64,000 nucleotides of DNA from Phycisphaerales bacterium (GTDB lineage Bacteria > Planctomycetota > Phycisphaerae > Phycisphaerales > UBA1924), in assembly GCA_016699835.1 (NCBI GenBank), contig CP064987.1, positions 2,666,001-2,730,000 on the forward strand, given 5' to 3'. Under the pieces are notes generated by a model. That model was not told the origin of the DNA, searched no databases, and saw nothing but the letters and a program-made list of their open reading frames with translations. Below, one piece after another: positions 53,259 to 61,409 of this stretch (positions are counted from its first letter, which is position 1; every line of letters starts with the position of its first letter). The position numbers and the translations under genes were made by a program.

Positions 53259-55061
53259 GTGAGCCCGGAACTCGCCGACCTTGTGCCGATCGCGCTCCAC
53301 ACGAGCGTCATCGAGATCGGTCTGTTGCTGGCCTACTGGGCGTATCGCCTGTGGCGTGGGTTCGAGTCCACGGTCGAGTCGCCCCAGCACTCGGTGTCGT
53401 TCAACGGTCGCGTCGGGGCGATGGTGCGTGGGCTCGTGTCGAGACGCGGGTGCTCGGTGCGGGCCTCGCGTCGGGGGCTTCGTGCCGTGGACACGCCCGC
53501 GTTGCTCCTCGCGGTCGCGGGGCTTGTCTTGGTGCTCATGAGTTCGCCGATTGGCCCTCAGATCGTGGACCTGGCGCTGGTGGCCGTGCTCCTTGTCGAG
53601 TTTGTGCGACTTGGGGGCTGGTTGCTCCACGGCACACTCGCGCCGCTCATGCTCCCGCTCACGTTTTTGGGGGCCATGCTGATCGGCTCGATCGGCCTGA
53701 GCCTTCCCGCGTGCACCAACGAGAAAATCCCCTGGATCGACTCGCTCTTCACATCGACCTCGGCCGTGTGCGTAACGGGTCTCACCGTGCGGGACACGGC
53801 GTCGACGTTCACCATCGCCGGGCAGGTCATCGTGCTGGTCTTCATCCAGCTCGGCGGCCTGGGCATCGTGCTCTTTGGGGCGGGCGTCGGCTGGCTCTTT
53901 GGCGAGGCCGGGGCGTCGGAGTCTGGTGCACGGAACAACGAACGACGAGCACGCGGCAGCACTCGGGCAGTGACACCCATGGCGGCGTCGCTCCGCGGGA
54001 GCATCACTCTCCGCGAGGTTCTTGAGCACGCGTCGATCGGCGGCGTGCGGCGATTCGTGCTCGTGGTTCTGATCGCGACAATTGCTTTCGAGTTGCTGGG
54101 CGCGGTGCTCCTCTTCGCCGCGAGCACGCCCGAAGACGGCAGCATTGCGCAGCGTCTCTGGTCGAGCGTTTTCCACTCGGTCAGCGCCTTCTGCAACGCC
54201 GGGTTTGACATCTCGGGGAAGAGCGCCATCGGCTGGCGCGAACGCCCGGCGATGCTCCTGCCGCTGATGGCGCTCATGATGCTCGGGTCGCTGGGGTTTC
54301 CGGTGGTGCTCGAACTGTGGCGCGTGGGTCGCGAGCGGTATCACGCGTGGAGGTGCAGGGAATCCAAGGGGCGGCGCGTGATGCCACTCAACCTGCACGC
54401 CCGGGCGACCATCATCACGACCGCGGTTCTCTACATCGCGGGGTTCATCGTTCTGGGGCTCGCGCAACGGACTGCGACCCAGGATCAGGAGTGGCGTGTG
54501 CTCAGCGATGCCGCGTTCATGTCGGTCAGCGCCCGCACCGCGGGGTTCTCGAGCCTTCCGAGCGAGGAACTCGCCCCCGCCTCGCGCGTGGCGCTCACGG
54601 CGCTCATGTTCATCGGCGGGAGCCCCGGCTCGACAGCGGGCGGCATGAAGACGACGACGCTCGCGGTGCTCGTGCTCGCGGCGGTCGCGACCGTTCGCGG
54701 GCGCGCCGAGACCGAGGCCTTTGGGCGGGCGATCCCCGAGCGCCTCGTACGCAAGGCCGGAGCCGTCGCGATCAGCATGCTCGCGATCACGCTCGGCTCG
54801 ACGCTGCTGCTCTCGATGACCGATCCCTTGCCGATGCACGGCGACATGGGCGTGCGTGTCTTCGAGAGCGTGAGTGCCGCGACGACGACGGGGCTTTCTC
54901 TGGGCATCACGCCGGAGTTGTCCACGTCCGGCAAACTGGTGCTCATCGCGACGATGTTCCTGGGGCGCGTCGGTCCGTTGTTCCTCGTCGGCGCGCTCAT
55001 CATGCACAAGCCGCCGGGTCGCGGTTTCGCGTTCCCGCGCGAGGAGGTGACGCTTGGCTAA
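53259..55061 (+). CDS. TrkH/KtrB-type potassium uptake membrane protein
   Basis: A 600-residue ion-translocating subunit. The GTG start has GAGGAGGT eight bases upstream. The four-fold M1-P-M2 repeats of the TrkH family can be followed: first filter region 'STSAVCVTGLTVRDTAST', second 'SVSAFCNAGFDISGKSA', third 'SARTAGFSSLPSEELAPAS' with 'GGSPGSTAGGMKTTT', fourth 'SVSAATTTGLSLGITPELST'. The filter glycines (VTGL, NAGF, TAGF, TTGL) are intact. About 100 N-terminal residues precede the conserved core and include extra hydrophobic segments. The regulatory TrkA-type gene follows after 12 bp. Confidence 0.92.
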   Translation: MSPELADLVPIALHTSVIEIGLLLAYWAYRLWRGFESTVESPQHSVSFNGRVGAMVRGLVSRRGCSVRASRRGLRAVDTPALLLAVAGLVLVLMSSPIGPQIVDLALVAVLLVEFVRLGGWLLHGTLAPLMLPLTFLGAMLIGSIGLSLPACTNEKIPWIDSLFTSTSAVCVTGLTVRDTASTFTIAGQVIVLVFIQLGGLGIVLFGAGVGWLFGEAGASESGARNNERRARGSTRAVTPMAASLRGSITLREVLEHASIGGVRRFVLVVLIATIAFELLGAVLLFAASTPEDGSIAQRLWSSVFHSVSAFCNAGFDISGKSAIGWRERPAMLLPLMALMMLGSLGFPVVLELWRVGRERYHAWRCRESKGRRVMPLNLHARATIITTAVLYIAGFIVLGLAQRTATQDQEWRVLSDAAFMSVSARTAGFSSLPSEELAPASRVALTALMFIGGSPGSTAGGMKTTTLAVLVLAAVATVRGRAETEAFGRAIPERLVRKAGAVAISMLAITLGSTLLLSMTDPLPMHGDMGVRVFESVSAATTTGLSLGITPELSTSGKLVLIATMFLGRVGPLFLVGALIMHKPPGRGFAFPREEVTLG

Positions 55062-55073
55062 GGAGATGGGACG

Positions 55074-55790
55074 ATGAACGGACCCGTGGTGGTCGTCGGT
55101 CTGGGCCAGTTCGGGACGCCGCTCGCCAAGAGCCTGGCGTCGCGGGGCGTCGAGGTGGTGGCATTCGATCGGCGTCGTGACCTCGTCGAGTCGGTGCGAG
55201 ATGACGTGACGCTCGCCGTTGCGCTCGACGCGACCGACGAGGAGGCGGTGAAGGCGAACCTGCCCTCGAACACCCGTGTCGCGGTCGTCGGCATCGGCTC
55301 GAGTTTCGAGGCGCAGTTGCTGGTGACGGTGCTTCTCAAGCAACTGGGCGTGAAGCGGGTCGTCTCTCGCGCGACGTCGCCCCTTGAGGCGAGGATCCTC
55401 CGCAAGATCGGAGCCGACGAGGTTGTGAGTCCGGAAGAGGAATCGGCCGAGCGCTGGGCGAACCGCATCAGCGCGCCGCAACTCTTGAATCAGATCGAGT
55501 TCCACGAGGGGTACAGCCTCGTCGAGATCAAGACCCCGCGCGATTGGATCGGCAAAACGCTCATCGACCTCGACCTGCGCTCCAAGTTCAAGTTGCACGT
55601 CGTCGCGGTGAAGAGCCTGCGCAAGGACCGGCATCCGGCACCCGCGGAGCACGCCTCGGACGCGACGCCGAGCAACGCCGACGCCAAGATCGAGATGCCC
55701 AAGGCCAACGAGCCGCTGCGCGAGGACGACATCCTCATTTTGATGGGCAAGGACGAGGACATCGCGAAGGTGCCGATGGACAGGCACTGA
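55074..55790 (+). CDS. TrkA/KtrA-type potassium channel regulatory subunit
   Basis: A 238-residue cytoplasmic RCK protein that gates the TrkH/KtrB partner. The N-terminal RCK_N domain begins 'VVVVGLGQFGTPLAKSLASR' with the GxGxxG nucleotide site and the acidic ribose contact in 'VVAFDRR', then 'LDATDEEAVK'. The C-terminal RCK_C domain runs from about residue 140 ('GYSLVEIKTPRDWIGKTLID') to 'EDDILILMGKDEDIAKV'. A 20-residue Ala/Pro/Asp insertion (about 185-205) interrupts it. Twelve base pairs separate it from the channel gene, so both are one operon. Confidence 0.92.
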   Translation: MNGPVVVVGLGQFGTPLAKSLASRGVEVVAFDRRRDLVESVRDDVTLAVALDATDEEAVKANLPSNTRVAVVGIGSSFEAQLLVTVLLKQLGVKRVVSRATSPLEARILRKIGADEVVSPEEESAERWANRISAPQLLNQIEFHEGYSLVEIKTPRDWIGKTLIDLDLRSKFKLHVVAVKSLRKDRHPAPAEHASDATPSNADAKIEMPKANEPLREDDILILMGKDEDIAKVPMDRH

Positions 55791-55803
55791 TCGATCGTGC
55801 CGG

Positions 55804-56709
55804 TCACGAACGGTCCGGGCGGACGTCGGCCTTGGCGAGAAAATCCTGGATCGTCTTCCAGTAGGCGCGGGCATCGCGTGGATGGTCGTTGTGCCCGCTG
55901 GGCGTGATGCTCAACTCGACGATCCGTCCCGGCCGCGGGTGTGCGTCGAGGATGGCCCGGAGTCGACTCGCGTGCTCGGTGGGAACGATCGTGTCCGAAT
56001 CGCCGTGGAGGATCAGCACACTGGCATCGAGCGATTCGAGCACTCGATCGGTTCGGTATGAGTCCTTCACCAGGAACGTCGGCACGCCATACTTCGGCGC
56101 GAAACTGGCGACGCTTGTGAACGACGATTGCAGGATGAGGGCCTTGGGCGTGTGGCGTGCCGCCAGTTGGGCCGCGATGCCGCCGCCGAGAGAGCGCCCG
56201 TGGAAGACGAGTCGATCCGGATCGATCGGGGCGCTTGCGAGCGTTTCTTCAAGGAACCACGCGGCGTCGTCCACGATGGCCGCCTCAGATGGCTTCCCGC
56301 CGCTGCGGGAGTACGAGCGATACTCGGGGAGCAGCACGGCACACCCGAGCCTGTTGTAGACGCTCGCCGTGGTCCACGCGTCCACGATCGACTCGGCGTT
56401 GCCATGCGTGAAGACCACGAGTGGTACGCGATCCTTGTCGCTTGCCGTGGTGGGTACGCTCAGCCAGGCCTCGACCCTCTCACCGCCGTCGATGTTTCGC
56501 CACAGCACTTGCACGCCCGGCGGCACATGATCGTCGCTCGTGATCGTCGACCCGAAGCGGGGGAGATACATCATCGACCGCTGCATGAAGTAGATCGTGG
56601 AGCACCACACCACATAGATCACGGCACCGAGGCTCAGCACGCGAACGAAGGCACGCCGCACCGAGCGCGGGCGTTTCGGGGTTGCTTGTGGATTGTTGGG
56701 GGTGCTCAT
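55804..56709 (-). CDS. Alpha/beta hydrolase with N-terminal membrane anchor
   Basis: A 301-residue hydrolase of the ABHD13/BEM46-like branch. The ATG at 56709 gives an N-terminal anchor ('RVLSLGAVIYVVWCSTIYF'). The alpha/beta core has the oxyanion 'VVFTHGNAESI', the nucleophile in 'VFHGRSLGGGIAAQ', the acid in 'ILHGDSDTIVP' and the histidine in 'SGHNDHPRDA', so the triad is complete. The substrate is unknown; esterase or thioesterase activity is likely. It converges on the TrkA-type gene with 13 bp between stops. Confidence 0.87.
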   Translation of the reverse strand: MSTPNNPQATPKRPRSVRRAFVRVLSLGAVIYVVWCSTIYFMQRSMMYLPRFGSTITSDDHVPPGVQVLWRNIDGGERVEAWLSVPTTASDKDRVPLVVFTHGNAESIVDAWTTASVYNRLGCAVLLPEYRSYSRSGGKPSEAAIVDDAAWFLEETLASAPIDPDRLVFHGRSLGGGIAAQLAARHTPKALILQSSFTSVASFAPKYGVPTFLVKDSYRTDRVLESLDASVLILHGDSDTIVPTEHASRLRAILDAHPRPGRIVELSITPSGHNDHPRDARAYWKTIQDFLAKADVRPDRS

Positions 56710-56782
56710 GAGTGTGGTTCGATAGCAGAATGTGAGCAATGTAGAGTGTGAAGCGACCCGTAGTCACCATGAGGAATGAAGA

Positions 56783-56814
56783 ACACAGGCGGGACGCCCC
56801 CCTCCCTGTGCCAC
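56783..56814 (+). repeat. Intergenic palindromic repeat, copy 2 (degenerate)
   Basis: Shares ACACAGGCGGGACGCC and CTGTGCCAC with the copy at 38760, but the right arm is split by about eight extra C/T bases, which breaks the perfect palindrome. It lies between the hydrolase start and the glycyl-tRNA synthetase stop. Confidence 0.6.
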
Positions 56815-56841
56815 GTGATCATGAAGATACGGACAAGCCGC

Positions 56842-58443
56842 CTACCGGTTCATCCGATCGGCCAGCACGCCCGCGACCTGATCGAGCGCGATGCGTTCCT
56901 GCTGGCCCGTGTCGCGATCGCGGAGCGTCACCATCTGCCCGCTCACGGTGTCGCCATCGATCGTGAGGCAGAAGGGGCACCCGGCCTCGTCCATGCGGGC
57001 GTAGCGTTTGCCGATGGACTGCTTCGCGTCGATCTCGACGAAGCCGCTCGTGCCGAAACGCTTGAAGAGTTCCACGTGCAGGCGCTCGGCGATCTCGGGC
57101 ATGCCGTCCTTGTTGACCAGCGGGAAGACGGCGGCCTTGATCGGCGCGACGCGCGGGTTGAGTTTCAGGAACTCCGGGCTGGCGCGGCTCTCGTCACGCG
57201 TGTACGCCTCGCAGAGGAGCGCGAGCACGCCGCGATCCAATCCGGCCGCTGGCTCGATGCAGTGGGGGAGGTATCGCTCGCCCTTCTTGCCGCCGTTGGG
57301 GAGCGTCTCGCCGCGATCGGTGTCGAAGTAGTCGAGTTTGATGCCCGAGTGCTTCTGGTGCTGGGTGAGGTCATAGTCGCCCCGGTGGGCGATCCCCTCG
57401 AGTTCGCCATAGCCCGGCGCGGTGAAGGGGAAGCGATACTCGACGTCGCTCGTGCCGCAGGAATAGTGGCTGAGTTCGTCCTTGTCGTGCTCGCGGAGGA
57501 TGAGGTTCTCGCCGGCGAGGCCGATGGACTTCCACCATTCCATGCGGAAGTCGCGCCAGAAGGCGTACCACGCCGCCGACTCGCTGGGGTGGCAGAAGAA
57601 CTCGAGTTCGGCCTGCTCGAACTCGCGCGATCGGAAGGTGAAGTTGCGTGGCGTGACCTCGTTGCGGAAACTCGTGCCGGTGTTCCCGATGCCGAAGGGA
57701 ACCTTGACGCGTGTGGTGTCAACGACGTTTTTGAACTGGACGAAGATGCCCTGGGCGGTCTCGGGGCGGAGGTAGGACTTGTCGTCTTCCGAGGCCGTGG
57801 CGCCGATGTAGGTCTTGAACATCAGGTTGAACTGGCGTGGTTCGGTCAGCGACCCGACTTTCTCCGCGTCCGGGCCTAGGACCTTGGAGAACTGGGCCAC
57901 CGGAATCGACGTGAGGGCAACAACCTTGACGGCACCGAATGCCTTCTCGGCTTTCTTCAACTGCTTCGTCTCGCTCGGCGAGTCTTTCATGAATGCGAAG
58001 AGCGGCTTGTCCCCCGCGTCACCGGATTGTGGCACGAAAACACTCACGTGGTCATAGCGATACCGCTGCTTGGTCTCTCGACAATCCACCATCGGGTCGT
58101 TGAACCCGCCGACGTGTCCGCTCGCCTCCCACACCTTCGGATGCTGGATGATGCGTGTTTCCACCGGCACGCATCGCACGCGCTCGCCGTTGGGTCCCTG
58201 GCGTCCCCAGCAGGGGTTGAGGATCATGTCCTGCCACCACGCGTCGCGGAGGTTCTTCTTCATCTGGGCGCCCAGCGGGCCATAGTCCCAGAACCCGTTG
58301 ATCCCGCCATAGATTTCAGAGGCCTGATAGATGAAGCCCCGGCGTTTGCAGAGCGCCATCAGGGCGTCCATGGACTTCACAGGAGAGGCCGCCGAAGCGG
58401 GTTGGGCGGCGGGATCAGGCTGTTTCGAAGGCTCATTGCTCAT
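56842..58443 (-). CDS. glyS: Glycyl-tRNA synthetase, homodimeric type
   Basis: A class II aminoacyl-tRNA synthetase of the alpha2 type (the archaeal/eukaryotic-like form also found in many bacteria), not the alpha2beta2 form. Start at 58443; 533 residues. Features: 'KRRGFIYQASEIYGGINGFW' and 'DYGPLGAQMKKNLRDAWW' near the N-terminus, 'RPETAQGIFVQFKNVV' (motif 1 region), motif 2 'FGIGNTGTSFRNEVTPR', 'REFEQAELEFFCHP', motif 3 'AAGLDRGVLALLCEAY', and an anticodon-binding domain from about residue 420 ('RVAPIKAAVFPLVNKDG'). It is a single-gene unit between divergent and same-strand neighbours. Confidence 0.94.
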   Translation of the reverse strand: MSNEPSKQPDPAAQPASAASPVKSMDALMALCKRRGFIYQASEIYGGINGFWDYGPLGAQMKKNLRDAWWQDMILNPCWGRQGPNGERVRCVPVETRIIQHPKVWEASGHVGGFNDPMVDCRETKQRYRYDHVSVFVPQSGDAGDKPLFAFMKDSPSETKQLKKAEKAFGAVKVVALTSIPVAQFSKVLGPDAEKVGSLTEPRQFNLMFKTYIGATASEDDKSYLRPETAQGIFVQFKNVVDTTRVKVPFGIGNTGTSFRNEVTPRNFTFRSREFEQAELEFFCHPSESAAWYAFWRDFRMEWWKSIGLAGENLILREHDKDELSHYSCGTSDVEYRFPFTAPGYGELEGIAHRGDYDLTQHQKHSGIKLDYFDTDRGETLPNGGKKGERYLPHCIEPAAGLDRGVLALLCEAYTRDESRASPEFLKLNPRVAPIKAAVFPLVNKDGMPEIAERLHVELFKRFGTSGFVEIDAKQSIGKRYARMDEAGCPFCLTIDGDTVSGQMVTLRDRDTGQQERIALDQVAGVLADRMNR

Positions 58444-58598
58444 AGGAGGCGATCGTAGCGTCCGATCACGCCCGACTTGATCTCGAAGCGCCGGCGACTG
58501 GCGGGTTGCTCTCATTCTTGCGGTGCTCTCTGCGGTCGGATCCGGACAATCCGCGTCGCTTCTGGACATTCCGGAGCACCACGAAAGTCACTTGATTC

Positions 58599-59126
58599 AT
58601 GGGCCGATGCTCCGCGTGCATGGATCTCTCCCAGATGACCTTCGACCAGTTCAGCGAACTCATGGGGCGATGGGCCCCGGTAGTCGTCGGTGGGCTCTTT
58701 CTCGTCGTCGGCGTCGTCATGGCCATCCGCGCCACACGTCTGGCCGTGGCGAGCCGGAACTGGCCGAGCGTGCCCGGGCGGATCCTCAAGAGCCTCGTCA
58801 CGACCGAGCAGCCTCCGACCCAGGTCGGTGAGTTCCGCCCGGATGTCTTTGTCGCCAAGATCGAGTACGAGTACGTCGTCGCGGGCGAACGCCACACGGG
58901 CACGAACATCAGCGTCGGCGGCGACCTGCACACGAGCAACCGCCAGCGTGCCGAGGATGCCGTGGCGACGTATGGCGTGGGTGATGCCGTAGACGTGTTC
59001 TATGACCCGAGCAAGCCTTCGCGAGCGGGGCTGGTGCACGACGCACCGGGGATCGGCGTGATGCTGGCCGTCGCTGGCGTGGGGACGGTGGTGCTGATCG
59101 TGTCGGTGGTCCGGGCCATGGGGTGA
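58599..59126 (+). CDS. DUF3592-type membrane protein
   Basis: A 175-residue protein with two membrane helices, 'WAPVVVGGLFLVVGVVMAI' (about residues 25-43) and 'GIGVMLAVAGVGTVVLIVSV' (about 152-171). Between them lies a beta-rich extracytoplasmic domain: 'WPSVPGRILKSLV', 'VFVAKIEYEYVVAGERHTGT' and 'VDVFYDPSKPSRAGL'. This is the DUF3592 plan; the family has no established function. The start may instead be at 58620 or 58635. It diverges from glyS. Confidence 0.7.
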   Translation: MGRCSACMDLSQMTFDQFSELMGRWAPVVVGGLFLVVGVVMAIRATRLAVASRNWPSVPGRILKSLVTTEQPPTQVGEFRPDVFVAKIEYEYVVAGERHTGTNISVGGDLHTSNRQRAEDAVATYGVGDAVDVFYDPSKPSRAGLVHDAPGIGVMLAVAGVGTVVLIVSVVRAMG

Positions 59127-59338
59127 GGTTGGACGTCACGACGCGCCGGAACCCGAATTGAATCCAAACATACTGATCGCGGCGACACGTGTCTCAACTC
59201 TTCATGCCAGAATCTCGTGTCGGCTCGAGCCTTGGCGTGGCCCCGCTCGACCCCGACGGGGGCAGCCGCCTAAACTCTCGACCCTGCGGAGGGCATGGTC
59301 CCTTCCAGGTCACGAACGACGAACCGCGAGAATCTGAC

Positions 59339-59623
59339 ATGGCACATAAAAAGGGCCAAGGCTCCACCAAGAACGGTCGCGACTCCAATCCCCAGTATCG
59401 CGGGATCAAACTCTACGGCGGCGAGGTCGCCCAGCCCGGCTCGATCATCGTGCGCCAGGTTGGCACGCCCTTCCTCCCAGGGTTCAATGTTCGCCGGGCG
59501 AAGGACGATTCCCTCTTCTCGGTCGCCCACGGTCGCGTGATCTTCAAGGGTCGCAAGGTCCATGTTGATCCGAGCGATCCCAAGGCCGCCCGCCCGAACT
59601 ATCTCGTGGCGAGCGCAAACTGA
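59339..59623 (+). CDS. rpmA: 50S ribosomal protein L27
   Basis: A 94-residue ribosomal protein whose N-terminal tail reaches the peptidyl-transferase centre. 'MAHKKGQGSTKNGRDSNPQY' is the canonical opening without a cleavable prepeptide, followed by 'RGIKLYGGEVAQPGSIIVRQ' and 'GTPFLPGFNVRRAKDDSLFS'. It is usually next to rplU; here an unrelated block containing trkH, trkA-type, hydrolase, glyS and a DUF3592 gene stands between. A terminator follows directly. Confidence 0.96.
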   Translation: MAHKKGQGSTKNGRDSNPQYRGIKLYGGEVAQPGSIIVRQVGTPFLPGFNVRRAKDDSLFSVAHGRVIFKGRKVHVDPSDPKAARPNYLVASAN

Positions 59624-59661
59624 GCGACTCTCGCGACCTTCGCATCATCACGATCTCAACG

Positions 59662-59690
59662 CAACCCGGCCCGCGAAGCCGGGTTGTTTG
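59662..59690 (+). terminator. Rho-independent terminator after rpmA
   Basis: A perfect 9-bp stem, CAACCCGGC at 59662-59670 with GCCGGGTTG at 59678-59686, a seven-base loop and a T-rich tail (TTTGTTTG). It ends the rpmA transcript. Confidence 0.85.
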
Positions 59691-59734
59691 TTTGCCGAGT
59701 TGTTTGGTTTTTTTATTTTGGGTTGTGCCCGCGA

Positions 59735-60499
59735 CTACATCAGTGTCGCAGATGACGTCGGCGTGAATGACGCGAGTTCGGGCGGGATGAGGTCGCGGAT
59801 CTCGACGACACGTCTCGCGAAGTCTTCGAGTTCTGCGGGCTTGGGCGTGCGGCGGATGGTGACGCAGATCGCGCCCTGGCCGACGTCCACGCGGAGTTGG
59901 CCCTTGTCCTTGGGGAGGTTCATGCACCATCGCTGGGCCTCGGGCGTGAGGGCCAAAAGGGCGAAGTCCTCGTCGTCGCAGTTGACGCGGTAGCGCTTGT
60001 TGAACTCGGCATCGTCGAGTTGGAGGTCCTTCTTGCCGAAGCGTTCGGTGAGACCGAACTTGTCGGCGAGGCGGTGCATGAAGTGCTCGCCATACACGGA
60101 GAGGATCGGCCAGGCTCGCGGCGCCTCGAGCCAGGCGATGGTGTGGATGTGGACCTGGCGGTTCTTTCCCGAGCCGGTGGAGTAGAGATGCCCGAGCATC
60201 CGCACATTTGTGGTGCCATGCGGGAGAATGGAGAGCGGCACGGTGGCGAGCCATTGCACGCCGCGTGAGCCGGTCTGGAGTTTCTGCCACGGGCCGACGC
60301 ACAGGAATGCCTCGTGCTTCTCGTGGTCCTGGGGCTTCTCGATGAACGTTCCGCCGAGAGCCATGCAGCGTTCGCTCATCTCGCGGCGCCAGCGGCGCTT
60401 GTTCATGACCGTGGCAAGGATGATGGTTGCCACGATGCCGAACATCCCGCCCACGACGAGGAACGGCAACCATTGCGGCGATGCGGCGAGAGTCCACAT
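59735..60499 (-). CDS. Uncharacterised membrane-anchored protein
   Basis: A 254-residue protein not assigned to a family. One N-terminal membrane helix ('WLPFLVVGGMFGIVATIILA', about residues 10-29) is followed by a basic 'NKRRWRREMSERC', so the rest (about 215 residues) should face the cytoplasm. It is a mixed alpha/beta domain with 'GVQWLATVPLSILPHGTTNV', 'YGEHFMHRLADKFGL' and 'DVGQGAICVTIRRT'. The gene starts nine bases after the kdsA stop, so it is probably in the same transcript. A role in envelope biogenesis is possible from context only. Confidence 0.65.
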   Translation of the reverse strand: MWTLAASPQWLPFLVVGGMFGIVATIILATVMNKRRWRREMSERCMALGGTFIEKPQDHEKHEAFLCVGPWQKLQTGSRGVQWLATVPLSILPHGTTNVRMLGHLYSTGSGKNRQVHIHTIAWLEAPRAWPILSVYGEHFMHRLADKFGLTERFGKKDLQLDDAEFNKRYRVNCDDEDFALLALTPEAQRWCMNLPKDKGQLRVDVGQGAICVTIRRTPKPAELEDFARRVVEIRDLIPPELASFTPTSSATLM

Positions 60500-60508
60500 G
60501 ATCCGAGT

Positions 60509-61381
60509 CTAGACGATCGCTTTGGGCAAGGCCTTGCGGATCGCCGCGAGATCCTGGAGGAGCGCGGGCACATCCTTGAGCGGGAGCATCGTCGCGGCGT
60601 CCGACATCCCCTTGGACGGCTCGGGATGGCACTCGAGGAAGACGGCGTGCACACCCGCGGCGACGGCGGCCCGCGCGAGGAGCGGCGCGCGATCGGGACG
60701 TCCGCCGGTTTGCTCCGCCCCGCCGCCGACGCTGCCGCCGCCGGGGAGTTGCGTGGAGTGTGTCGCGTCGAAGCACACCGGTGGCGAGCCTCCCTCGGCC
60801 TTGAGTTCGATCAGATCGCCGACGCCGAGGAAGTCGTTCACGAGGCGACCATAGCCGAACGTCGTGCCACGCTCGGTGCACATGACGTTGGAGCAGCCGG
60901 CCTCGGCGAGTTTCTTGACGGGCCCGCGCATGTCGCCTGGGGCGAGGAACTGGCCTTTCTTCACGTTCACGCCGCGTCCGTGCCTCGAAGCCGCCGCGCC
61001 GGCAGCCGCGAGGAGATCGGTCTGGCGGCAAAGAAACGCGGGGATCTGGAGCAAGTCGATCGACGTCGCGATGGGTTCGGCCTGTGACGGATCGTGGATA
61101 TCTGTGGTCGTCGGGCGTTTGGTCTCGATTCCGATCTCGTGGATCCACGCCACGCCGCGTTCCAGTCCGGGGCCGCGAGGCGAGGTGATGCTCGAGCGAT
61201 TGGCCTTGTCGAAGGAGGCTTTGAAGATGTACGAGAGGCCGAGTCGATCGCACGCCTCGCCGACAGTGCGCGCGATCTCCAGGCCGAGTTCCTTGGTTTC
61301 GAGCACGCACGGGCCGGCGATGATGGCGAGGGGTTGGCCTGTGCCGATGGAGACCGAGCCGGCCTTGCAGAGTCGCGTCAT
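60509..61381 (-). CDS. kdsA: KDO-8-phosphate synthase, metal-dependent type
   Basis: Makes 3-deoxy-D-manno-octulosonate 8-phosphate from phosphoenolpyruvate and arabinose 5-phosphate for LPS inner core. Landmarks: 'LAIIAGPCVLETKELG', 'FKASFDKANRSS', 'KRPTTTDIHDPSQA', 'LLQIPAFLCRQTDLL', 'VNVKKGQFLAPGDM', 'CFDATHSTQLPGG' and 'HPEPSKGMSDAATMLP'. The cysteine in AGPC takes the place of the asparagine found in the metal-free E. coli enzyme, so this copy belongs to the Aquifex-like metal-dependent class. 290 residues, normal length. It begins 28 bp behind the DUF1501 gene. Confidence 0.94.
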   Translation of the reverse strand: MTRLCKAGSVSIGTGQPLAIIAGPCVLETKELGLEIARTVGEACDRLGLSYIFKASFDKANRSSITSPRGPGLERGVAWIHEIGIETKRPTTTDIHDPSQAEPIATSIDLLQIPAFLCRQTDLLAAAGAAASRHGRGVNVKKGQFLAPGDMRGPVKKLAEAGCSNVMCTERGTTFGYGRLVNDFLGVGDLIELKAEGGSPPVCFDATHSTQLPGGGSVGGGAEQTGGRPDRAPLLARAAVAAGVHAVFLECHPEPSKGMSDAATMLPLKDVPALLQDLAAIRKALPKAIV

Positions 61382-61409
61382 GCGTCAAGCGTAGCGAGAT
61401 CGCGGGGAC

